A DNA stretch of 64,000 nucleotides, from contig NZ_CP007142.1 of assembly GCF_000940805.1 (NCBI RefSeq), forward strand, positions 6,362,593 to 6,426,592. Direction: 5' to 3'. Below, one piece after another: positions 57,201 through 64,000 of this stretch. This DNA comes from Gynuella sunshinyii YC6258 (GTDB lineage Bacteria > Pseudomonadota > Gammaproteobacteria > Pseudomonadales > Natronospirillaceae). The notes under the pieces were generated by a model. That model did not search any database. It was not told where the DNA came from and was given only the letters and a program-made list of their open reading frames with translations. Position 1 is the first letter of the stretch. Every line of letters starts with the position of its first letter. Both the position numbers and the translations under genes were made by a program.

Positions 57201-58611
57201 AGCCTTCCGCAGCGCTGCTTATAAACTGGCCACCAGTGCCGAAACTCAGCTGACTCGGGCCTCAGGATTGCTGACGGTACCCAGTATGTTACGGTTCTGG
57301 ACACAAAAATTAGGCGCGACTGAGGGTGCGATGGCCCGGTTCCTGGGCCGGGAGATCGGTGTTGGCGTGCAGATGGCATCCGGTATTGCATTTGGCCGCC
57401 AGGGTTATCGTCTGGGCCGCTGGCTGACCGGCGCCACTGCGGGAAAACTCGCCACCACGGCAGGATTGGCAGCTGTCTGGGCCAACCGTCTGTGCGTGGC
57501 CAGCAGCTGCATCGCGCTGATTAAAAACATCGCCGATGTCAACCACAGTGCCGGGTTGGGAGACGAAGGCGAAATTATGTTGAATGTTGCCAAAATGGTG
57601 GCCAATGGTGCCACGGTACTTGGCTTTGCAGCACCATTGATCGGTTTGAATGCCATCCCCGGGTTAGGGAACGCACTGTTTATTGGCGGCGTCGTACTGT
57701 CTCTGGCCATTGAAGCCTGGCAGATTTACTGGAGAAACTGGGGAAGGGCTCAATGGTATTCCAATACCTACGTCGTATTTGACGACCAGTGGGAAGGCTT
57801 TACCGACAGCACCCATGCTCAGGAGTACCGCAAGCAGTCGCTCGGAGCCTCACCCAAACTGGCAGGCCTGATCAAACAGATTGAGGATCAACGCAGCAAT
57901 ACTGCGGTAGACGTATTCAGGTACGTGAGTATTGCATACGTTAACAGCCAAACCGCCGGCGCCCGGGCTGCTGCCTCAATATTAAACCTGCCACACCCTA
58001 AAAAGATAGAACAGGACAGCGGTGATGTCGCCTGGAATGAACTGTCCTGGTGTGGTCTGCCGGCGTTGATGATGCACCAACTGCCGGTCACACCGGAACA
58101 GATGGATAAAAAACTCATCTATATTGATCTGAACAAGGAAGAGTGCCTGTGGCTGTATTGTTTTGATCGGGATATTCCTCAAGTGGATTGGAACGACTAT
58201 AAGAACAATCGTACGACGCTCCCGGCAGATCTTGACCGGGATGACTTTAAAGACAACACCCTCAAACCAGCACTCAAGCGCTTGCTGCTCGCCTGTTACA
58301 ACCGGGCCAGCGCCGCACCTGACAGCCCGTTCGCACGATTGATCTGGCAACCCCTGGTCAATGGCGGCAAGTTTCCACGCCCTTACATGCGCTTACAATT
58401 GGCAGAAGCCACGGAGAATGCACCTTTTGAATTACTGGAGATCCAGATGGATGCCGGTAAAGAGACAGGGCGTTATGTGGCAAACTCGCATTTTCACAAG
58501 ATGCTTAAACTCTGGGAAAGCCGTAGCGCACTGATACCAAAAACCAGCAGTCGTTACCCACAACCACCGTCACCAGACGCTGACGAATTGCAACAGGAGG
58601 ACAAACCGTGA
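54230..58611 (+). pseudogene. Giant T6SS effector candidate with one frameshift
   Basis: The first frame (54230-55873) and a second (open from about 55798, first ATG at 56020, to 58611) read as one protein of about 1458 residues. The second frame is open and sensible well before its first ATG (from R-A-W-I-S-E-H at 55801). A one-base change near 55797-55805, beside a CCC run, is the likely cause. The N-terminal half is soluble and helical with no recognised motif. Two long hydrophobic stretches lie at about 57440-57720, like the C-terminal organisation of the VasX-like protein. This suggests a membrane-permeabilising toxin. The stop overlaps the GTG start of the LRR lipoprotein gene. Whether the frameshift is real needs read-level evidence. 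Confidence 0.6.
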
Positions 58612-60008
58612 TACACCCCGGCCAACTTTGTGCGGTACTACTGGCCCTGACCGCTACGGCCTGCCAGGCCAAACCATTACCGGAACCACCATTTTCCGTT
58701 GAACAAATGGAAGCCTTTGCCGATCCGGTTGATCTTGAAGTGTTATATGGGTTGAGCATTAACCACGGTGAATCGAAAAAAAGTGTTCACTATGCCACTG
58801 CTTTTTTACAGAGCTATCAGCCTTATGAACTCGAACGCGGCCTGATAACCGTGAATGATCCCGGAGTACTACTGACCGACGTCACTGTAACCAATCGCAA
58901 CCAAACTTCCCAACGACATCGTCGGATGAAACTGTTTAGCTTCCCAACCTGGGATCAAAATGGCCATTTGATCAATGTAAAAAACTACCCGGTCACACCG
59001 AATGACCTCGCACTGATCAGTCGTCTGAAAGAAGTTCGCTCTATACACCTGGAAGGATACGCCGAGGCCGACCACCTCGACTTAAACCTTTTGTCTGCTG
59101 ATCTACCCTTATGGACCGCCACCTTCTATCGCACCAAACTCTCTCATCCTCAGCGCCTTTGTGATTATCAGGCTCTGCAATATCTTGAAATCAATGCGGC
59201 CAGAGTCATGGGTGATATCGAGTTAAAAGGCTGTGTCAAGCAGATGGTCGATCTGGTTATGGCAAGTGCAGATATCGATGCTCTGACCATCCAGGATCTG
59301 CCAGAACTGGTTTACCTGTACCTCGGTGACAGTCGTTTTAAACAGTTGCACATTGATGGCAGCAGTCTGCCCAAGCTGCAAAGCCTGACCTTATCCGGTG
59401 CGGATATTCCGTCTGATGTTGACAGCATTCAACTACCGGAAGGGCTGTTACAGCTGTACCTGGAGAATGTCACCGATGACGATATCAGCAAACTCAAACT
59501 GCCCAAAAGTCTGCAATACCTGAACCTGCGCGGAGCAAAATTGCAGGACTATGGTTTTATCGCTGGGGCGGTTAATTTAACGGCGCTGGTATTGGACGAC
59601 AGTACTTTTACACAATGGCCTCTGCTGGGTGGACTGACAAAGTTGAGACACTTGCGAATTGGTGGCACATCTATTACCAACGATGACTTAAAGGTCATTG
59701 CAAAACTTACTCAGTTGATGTCACTAAACTTAGCCAGAACACCCTTAACAACTGCAAAGCCATTATCGACTCTGATTAACCTTAATGACTTAAACCTATA
59801 CCAGAGCAAGATTAGAGATCTCAACGAAATTCCGTTTATACAGAATATTTCCGCACTTGGTTTACCTGATGACTCACATTATGAGCATCCGGAGTCATAC
59901 CCACAGCATATTAAAGACATGTTAAAAACAGAAGGTTATGAAGGCTCTTTGGCATGTAACCACCTAAAACCCTGCGAAACGCCACCGTGGCACTTCGACA
60001 GCCCCTGA
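58608..60008 (+). CDS. Leucine-rich-repeat lipoprotein (candidate immunity, copy 2)
   Basis: A 466-residue paralog of the protein at 52757, starting at a GTG that overlaps the effector stop (GTGA), the classic arrangement of effector and immunity gene. The lipobox is T-A-T-A-C19-Q. Residues about 20-50 and 170-335 are almost identical to copy 1, while residues 50-165 and the last 130 are diverged. The repeats and the C-terminal C-N-H-L-K-P-C-E motif are conserved. Different specificity blocks on a shared scaffold would fit immunity variants. Confidence 0.65.
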   Translation: MIHPGQLCAVLLALTATACQAKPLPEPPFSVEQMEAFADPVDLEVLYGLSINHGESKKSVHYATAFLQSYQPYELERGLITVNDPGVLLTDVTVTNRNQTSQRHRRMKLFSFPTWDQNGHLINVKNYPVTPNDLALISRLKEVRSIHLEGYAEADHLDLNLLSADLPLWTATFYRTKLSHPQRLCDYQALQYLEINAARVMGDIELKGCVKQMVDLVMASADIDALTIQDLPELVYLYLGDSRFKQLHIDGSSLPKLQSLTLSGADIPSDVDSIQLPEGLLQLYLENVTDDDISKLKLPKSLQYLNLRGAKLQDYGFIAGAVNLTALVLDDSTFTQWPLLGGLTKLRHLRIGGTSITNDDLKVIAKLTQLMSLNLARTPLTTAKPLSTLINLNDLNLYQSKIRDLNEIPFIQNISALGLPDDSHYEHPESYPQHIKDMLKTEGYEGSLACNHLKPCETPPWHFDSP

Positions 60009-60058
60009 AACAGATTTTTTATTAATAACCTGGAATATTACTTACTTAAGGAGAAAAC

Positions 60059-60508
60059 ATGACCATCGAACAAAACTACTACCTTGCCCTGCCCTGGAGA
60101 GTCGCATATGCCTGTCTCGCGGCCGTCTCTCTGCTGGCAGGCATTGGCATTTTGCTTGCCGGAATATCATTCTGGTCAGCGACACCCTGTTTATTAGGGG
60201 TATTGGCCGGTGGCCGGTTTTTAATGGGCAGCAAGGGCGAACCGGTGATTCACATTGCTGCCAATGGAATCACCTATAGCACCGGCCCAATACACAGCCC
60301 GAATTTTATTCCGGCCTCAGACATGGTTGATATAACCAGACACAAACGCGGTGTTGAAGTGAAACTGTCAAACCAGACCACGGTCATTATCGCGACCGGT
60401 CTGCTCTCAAGTCATGACAAAACCCATGCCAAAGAAGCAATCATGTCATGGTTTGCCAGCTTACAAACCAAAGCAACCAATAGTCAGTTATCTGCACAGG
60501 AACTCTAA
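60059..60508 (+). CDS. Small membrane protein in cargo module
   Basis: A 149-residue protein with two N-terminal hydrophobic helices (about 13-50) and a soluble C-terminal beta-rich part (P-V-I-H-I-A-A-N-G-I-T-Y) that resembles membrane-anchored PH-like domains. An AAGGAG site precedes the ATG. It shares a likely transcript with the next gene (1-base gap). The function is unknown; an additional immunity protein is possible. Confidence 0.6.
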   Translation: MTIEQNYYLALPWRVAYACLAAVSLLAGIGILLAGISFWSATPCLLGVLAGGRFLMGSKGEPVIHIAANGITYSTGPIHSPNFIPASDMVDITRHKRGVEVKLSNQTTVIIATGLLSSHDKTHAKEAIMSWFASLQTKATNSQLSAQEL

Positions 60509-60509
60509 A

Positions 60510-61106
60510 GTGAAAGCGATTGCTCAATGGATTGTCACGCTAACGGTAATGGCGTTGATCGCAATGGTGGTGAGTCTGTTTGCCACGTTTTTGGTACTGA
60601 CCGAAGGTCGCTCTATTCGTGAGGTTGCATGGCCGGTCGCGCAATGGAGTATGACCTTAACCGGCCTGTCATTCTGGTTAGCAATCGTTCTGCTCAGTTA
60701 TGGACAGTGGAAAATTATCCCTTCTCACAGTCGCGCGGCACCTCCGGTATTGATTGCCGGGCTGACGGCATTTCCAATAGTGAACCTGTTTTCCCTGCCA
60801 ATATATCTTTCGCAATGGATAAGCACTCTGCAACGGGGCTTGAGCAGTCACAGCGAACCTGTCATGTTATTTGCTGATCGCCTGTACCGGGCTCACATCT
60901 GGCAATGTATTTTAATTCCGGTACTAGCATTTCTATTGTTTACCCAAACACTGACCCACGCCATTCAACAACCGATGCGTGACATTTTTTTGCTCCTGTT
61001 AATTCCCGTAATCCCCCTGATATTGTGGTTTACAGGCAGCTTTATTCGCAATCTTATGAGACTGGCAGGCACACTTGAGCCACTGGACCAGTTAATACGT
61101 TCATAA
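60510..61106 (+). CDS. Four-helix membrane protein in cargo module
   Basis: I chose the GTG at 60510, with AGGA nine bases upstream, giving 198 residues. The longer frame from 60414 overlaps the previous gene and starts with a non-hydrophobic, basic stretch. Four hydrophobic helices are visible (about 8-32, 42-62, 80-100, 125-170). The family is not recognised. The 1-base spacing implies co-expression with the preceding membrane protein. Confidence 0.6.
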   Translation: MKAIAQWIVTLTVMALIAMVVSLFATFLVLTEGRSIREVAWPVAQWSMTLTGLSFWLAIVLLSYGQWKIIPSHSRAAPPVLIAGLTAFPIVNLFSLPIYLSQWISTLQRGLSSHSEPVMLFADRLYRAHIWQCILIPVLAFLLFTQTLTHAIQQPMRDIFLLLLIPVIPLILWFTGSFIRNLMRLAGTLEPLDQLIRS

Positions 61107-61193
61107 ATGGAATCACAAACTGAACACATACCGAATAACATCAATAGCGTTCAGAATCCGGATGTAGCTCATGCCGAGACCATCGCTGAAAAA

Positions 61194-61334
61194 GGGGCCT
61201 CTGAAAAACAGGAATAGTTTTGATGCAGGCGAGGAAGCACCACTCGCAACACCGCAGTTTACTGAAGTAAATGAGGATGTGAGAATGGGGCTGACAAAGT
61301 CCTGCGCGAAAACAGGCCATTTTTCAGAGGTTCC
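61194..61334. mobile_element. MITE-like element, copy 2 (141 bp)
   Basis: Same length and inverted ends (GGGGCCTCTGAAAAA and GGAACCTCTGAAAAA on the opposite strand) as the copy at 15114, about 95% identical. The flanks AAAA and AAAG are a near but imperfect 4-bp duplication. It sits at the right edge of the T6SS cargo island, next to decayed genes. Confidence 0.8.
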
Positions 61335-61739
61335 AAAGATCTCTGTGGGGATCTTTGCAAGCGCTATATCGGCAGCCATCTATATTCTTTGTGTCATATT
61401 TGGTTCTTTTTATGGTGACAGCTCCTATGGGCTGGTTCTTATGGAACCTATATAGCAATGGAGGGAAGTTGCATCATCTTGGCCACATCATAACAGTAAA
61501 ACCCTATGATCCGTTGCTGATCTTTTTGCACGTTTATTCCTGTTGCCGGCCTGACTATGATCTTAGTGTACACCTTGCATATTCTGATCATGGGTGTGAT
61601 TAAGCTGTTGATACTCTTCACATCAATACTATGGAAAATGATCACCTGTTTATCGATCTTTGCTGGAATAGCTTTGTTCGTCATACTAGGCTCAGTCCTC
61701 ATTTTTTTCAGGAATATTTGGAAGTGGTTATTCCGATAA
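61335..61739 (+). pseudogene. Decayed membrane protein gene beside the MITE
   Basis: Hydrophobic coding-like sequence runs in one frame to about 61535 (with K-P-Y-D-P-L-L-I-F-L-H-V), then continues in another (F-I-P-V-A-G-L-T, then M-I-L-V-Y-T-L-H). A frameshift near 61530 and loss of the 5' part at the MITE explain this. The short frames at 61355-61603 and 61557-61739 are its pieces. The original function is unknown, probably a small membrane protein of the cargo type. Confidence 0.5.
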
Positions 61740-61810
61740 ACACAAATGGCAACGGGCGGAGACTATTCAGGATGAAACACTGGTACTGCTATCTACCATC
61801 GCCGTTTTGG

Positions 61811-61915
61811 GCGAAGGCTTCAAACTTCACTGACATACTCAGCCAGTAGGGTAAACGACATCTCACAGCTGATATTCGATGACTGATCAATATTAACGAA
61901 GACCTTGAGGAGTAA
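61811..61915 (+). pseudogene. Degraded vgrG fossil
   Basis: In one frame about 32 codons align with the vgrG core segment around I-L-S-Q-Y-G-S-L-R-L-T-A-G. The fossil has I-L-S-Q, stop, G-K-R-H-L-T-A-D-I-R, stop, L-I-N-I-N-E-D-L, about half the residues being identical. Two in-frame stops (61847 and one before L-I-N) show decay. It suggests an older vgrG cassette once stood here, ahead of the small membrane gene at 61961. Confidence 0.55.
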
Positions 61916-61960
61916 ATCAGCATAATCGCGTCATCCAAATCAAACAAAACAGCGCTGGTG

Positions 61961-62380
61961 ATGACAACCAAAACTATCCTGCCAGCAGCCGGAATAATCA
62001 TCTGGTTAATGGGATATTTTATTCCCGTTGATTCCGGGCACTCATCTTCGAACAGCTTTTTTAACGCGTTTAGCTGGTTGGGATTACCAATCTATCTGAG
62101 CCCATACGTGTTGGTATTTGGATTAAATAACATCAAAGCCACTAAATCTGCACTGACCGTATCCATTGTTCTGTTTATTCTCGTGTCTTGTTTATTTATC
62201 TATGCATTGATCATCGGCAGTTATGACGAAAAAACGGGTGAATATTGGATACTGAGGCACATTGATCAACTTCAACAAGAACCCGGCTGGCTATTTCTTT
62301 TTTTAGGAAGTGCATTATTAATTGTCACTCCAGAAAGTCTGGCGGTGTTACGCAAAACACCGAATCGTCGGACCGCTTAA
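61961..62380 (+). CDS. Small four-helix membrane protein, paralog of 42702-43136
   Basis: A 139-residue protein (a GTG at 61958 is an alternative start) with four hydrophobic helices and the loop D-E-K-T-G-E-Y-W-I-L-R-H, closely matching the protein at 42702. Long stretches such as G-L-N-N-I-K-A-T and L-F-I-L-V-S-C-L-F-I are shared. No effector gene stands next to it now, so it may be an orphan immunity gene left after the decay of a vgrG cassette. Confidence 0.6.
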   Translation: MTTKTILPAAGIIIWLMGYFIPVDSGHSSSNSFFNAFSWLGLPIYLSPYVLVFGLNNIKATKSALTVSIVLFILVSCLFIYALIIGSYDEKTGEYWILRHIDQLQQEPGWLFLFLGSALLIVTPESLAVLRKTPNRRTA

Positions 62381-62495
62381 TTTCCAAGAGCCGGTATAGG
62401 CTATAGCCAATGATGTGGTCCGACAACTCGGTGCGTCCCGGCATCACACGATTAACATAAGAACGGTTTCCTTTGTCGGTACAACAATCCACTGC

Positions 62496-62996
62496 TTAGA
62501 GACCTGACACCTGACCTTCCGCTTGTGCCACCATCAACCAATAATCTCGACGTGTTTCCCGAAATTGAAATCCACACTTACGGTAAAGAGCGATTGCCGG
62601 ATTTTGTGGATGTACGGTCAGCGATACCTGTTGATACCCATGTTGCCAGGCGGCCTCTAACGCCGCCATCATCATAGGCCGGCCCAGTCCCTGGTGTTGA
62701 AAGGGCGATTCCAGAGCGATACCCAGTTGCGGTGTCTGTTGGTCAACATATGCCAATCCTGTTCCTTCGGGTAACAGCCGCATCCAACAGGCACCTGCTT
62801 CCTGACCGGACACAACAGCAACCACACCAACATCTCCGGGCATCCCCCAGTATTCGGCATATATGCGGACACCGGGATCCTGCAACACCGAACGCGGGCG
62901 CAGTGCTGCAGGCGGTGGATCCCATAAGGCAATGTGCAGCCAGTTCCAAAGTTGCTCCTGATCACTCCGGATCAACGGGCGGAATTCAATCGACAT
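62496..62996 (-). CDS. GNAT-family N-acetyltransferase
   Basis: A 166-residue single-domain GNAT protein. The acetyl-CoA-binding loop is F-Q-H-Q-G-L-G-R-P-M (residues about 98-107) and the last strand has N-P-A-I-A-L-Y-R-K-C-G-F. The substrate is unknown. AGGAG lies close before the ATG. It lies 9 bases downstream of the NUDIX gene, in the same direction, so the two are probably co-transcribed. Confidence 0.85.
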   Translation of the reverse strand: MSIEFRPLIRSDQEQLWNWLHIALWDPPPAALRPRSVLQDPGVRIYAEYWGMPGDVGVVAVVSGQEAGACWMRLLPEGTGLAYVDQQTPQLGIALESPFQHQGLGRPMMMAALEAAWQHGYQQVSLTVHPQNPAIALYRKCGFQFRETRRDYWLMVAQAEGQVSGL

Positions 62997-63005
62997 GGTA
63001 GCTCC

Positions 63006-63644
63006 TTAATCAACGATAACCGGCAGAGATTCACGCGCATGAGCAAAGATCATGTGGATGTCTTCCGGCAACACCCGACTACGCGATAACGGAGGCAACT
63101 GATCAGCCTCGAAAAAGCCGATTTCTGAGATTTCGGTGTTAATGACCGGCTTCCCGGAAACCAGCTGACAGATGAAAAACAGTTTGTAAATATGAAATGG
63201 AAATACCGGCTCATAGGGATGAACCGCCCGGTCTCTGATGGCGACCAAGCGCGGCTGCCCGACCACATAACCCGATTCCTCCAGGACTTCACGCACCACC
63301 CCATGGGAAGGCGTCTCACTCACGTCTGCCCAGCCGCCAGGCAGAGTCCAGCAGTTATCCTCACGTTCTCTGACCAGCAGAATTTTATTATCCTCAATCA
63401 CACCGGCGCGCAAGTCGATCTTGGGTGTTGGATAGCCGGTTTCCGGCATAAACAGGTTCTGAATCTGCTCCACCGGCGCTCCGCTCAGATGTGAAAACAT
63501 CTGATAGGCGATGTCGGCAATGCTGTCAAAACGCTCCAGGTCATACGGGTCTTTGGAATACGCTTTTCCCGCCTGACTCACAGCCTGCAACTGTTTTACC
63601 CATTCAATCCATGGATTCATCATGTCAGTTTCCAGTTCATTCAC
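63006..63644 (-). CDS. NUDIX hydrolase with N-terminal helper domain
   Basis: This 212-residue enzyme would cleave a nucleoside diphosphate linked to some moiety X. The NUDIX box G-x5-E-x7-R-E-V-L-E-E-S-G-Y is complete (about residues 107-129). The first 70 residues form the helical domain typical of NUDIX proteins related to ADP-ribose pyrophosphatases. The substrate is not readable. In-frame ATGs at 63644, 63623 and 63620 are all possible starts. Confidence 0.85.
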   Translation of the reverse strand: MNELETDMMNPWIEWVKQLQAVSQAGKAYSKDPYDLERFDSIADIAYQMFSHLSGAPVEQIQNLFMPETGYPTPKIDLRAGVIEDNKILLVREREDNCWTLPGGWADVSETPSHGVVREVLEESGYVVGQPRLVAIRDRAVHPYEPVFPFHIYKLFFICQLVSGKPVINTEISEIGFFEADQLPPLSRSRVLPEDIHMIFAHARESLPVIVD

Positions 63645-63749
63645 AAGTTTTCACACTACCACCTTCACCTTCAAAACAACAACAGTGGTTGAGTCCTGCC
63701 GGCAACCGTTGAATACTGCGCACTCTCATCTCATCAGGGGACAGCGATT

Positions 63750-64000
63750 ATGAAGATTGGCATTATCGGCGCAGGTATGGTCGGTACCAGTATCTGCGAC
63801 TACGTACTCACCCTGGGCAGCTGCCGGGAGCTGGTACTGCTCGACCGCAACGAGGACCGGGCACGCGGTGAGCTGATGGACTTTGGCCACACTAATGCGC
63901 TGACATTCAGTAAAAACACCGCCCTGAAATCCGGCAGCGATTATGCACTGCTCGCGGATGCCGAAGTGGTGGTCATCACCGCCGGACAACAAATCAAACC
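63750..64000 (+). CDS. L-lactate/malate dehydrogenase, N-terminal part (cut by window end)
   Basis: The first 83 codons are present. G-A-G-M-V-G (residues 7-12) is the NAD-binding glycine motif and Asp32 at the end of the second strand favours NAD over NADP. The D-F-G-H-T segment and V-V-I-T-A-G-Q-Q also fit the LDH/MDH superfamily, closer to L-lactate dehydrogenase. The specificity loop lies beyond the window, so lactate versus malate cannot be decided. AGGGG precedes the ATG. Confidence 0.8.
   Translation, partial: MKIGIIGAGMVGTSICDYVLTLGSCRELVLLDRNEDRARGELMDFGHTNALTFSKNTALKSGSDYALLADAEVVVITAGQQIK

Noticed and set aside
61171..61455. 94-codon ORF across the MITE
   Set aside because: It runs through the non-coding inverted-repeat element and joins unrelated sequence on both sides.
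29418..62380. Complete T6SS apparatus
   Set aside because: No tssB/C, hcp, clpV, tssJ-M or PAAR gene could be found; only spike and cargo modules are present.
1..64000. tRNA or rRNA genes
   Set aside because: No cloverleaf or rRNA-like sequence was noticed on reading, though a dedicated scan was not possible.

Overview
The window looks like chromosome of a free-living, respiratory gammaproteobacterium. Supporting signs are a complete cydABXDC set, a PuuB/PuuC polyamine-catabolism pair, di-haem cytochrome c peroxidases, large Cache-type chemoreceptors, c-di-GMP signalling and a type VI secretion (T6SS) cargo island. A marine or Oceanospirillales-like host is a guess from gene style, not a proven assignment.

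Bases 1-29,000 are mostly ordinary housekeeping and accessory genes. In order: the tail of a BspA/DUF285 surface protein; a broken two-domain GNAT gene behind puuB; divergent puuC; a Fur-family (PerR/Irr-like) regulator followed by two paralogous cytochrome c peroxidases, each with a similar 15-bp inverted-repeat operator upstream; fosA; a DMT exporter divergent from a MarR regulator with paired palindromes between them; a four-gene histidine kinase/response regulator operon ending in a REC-GGDEF-EAL protein; two Cache chemoreceptors flanking an aromatic aminotransferase; cydA-cydB-cydX-cydD-cydC; and an NSS sodium symporter.

Bases 29,400-62,400 form a T6SS cargo island without any core tss genes. 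It contains one ordinary vgrG, one intact copy of a second vgrG type, and two further copies of that second type. The three copies share a nearly identical core of about 2 kb and switch to unrelated tails at exactly the same codon. Both downstream copies carry the same one-base deletion; one also has a second frameshift and a perfect 520-bp tandem duplication at its 5' end. Each tail is followed by its own cargo: an OmpA-domain giant protein with a convergent FGE-type lipoprotein; a candidate clan CD (caspase-like) cysteine-protease effector with small 4-TM proteins; a VasX-like pore-forming candidate followed by three paralogous membrane proteins; and a frameshifted giant effector with membrane segments, bracketed by two mosaic leucine-rich-repeat lipoproteins. 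The right end holds decayed remnants (a vgrG fossil, a broken membrane gene) next to a 141-bp MITE-like element. The same element also occurs at 15,114.

Bases 62,400-64,000 return to core-type genes: a GNAT acetyltransferase, a NUDIX hydrolase and the start of a lactate/malate dehydrogenase gene cut by the window edge.

The main biological point is the island architecture. A conserved VgrG core appears to be duplicated repeatedly, with tail, effector and candidate immunity genes swapped behind it. The frameshifted copies could be decaying, or could act as a silent reservoir able to recombine with the intact copy.
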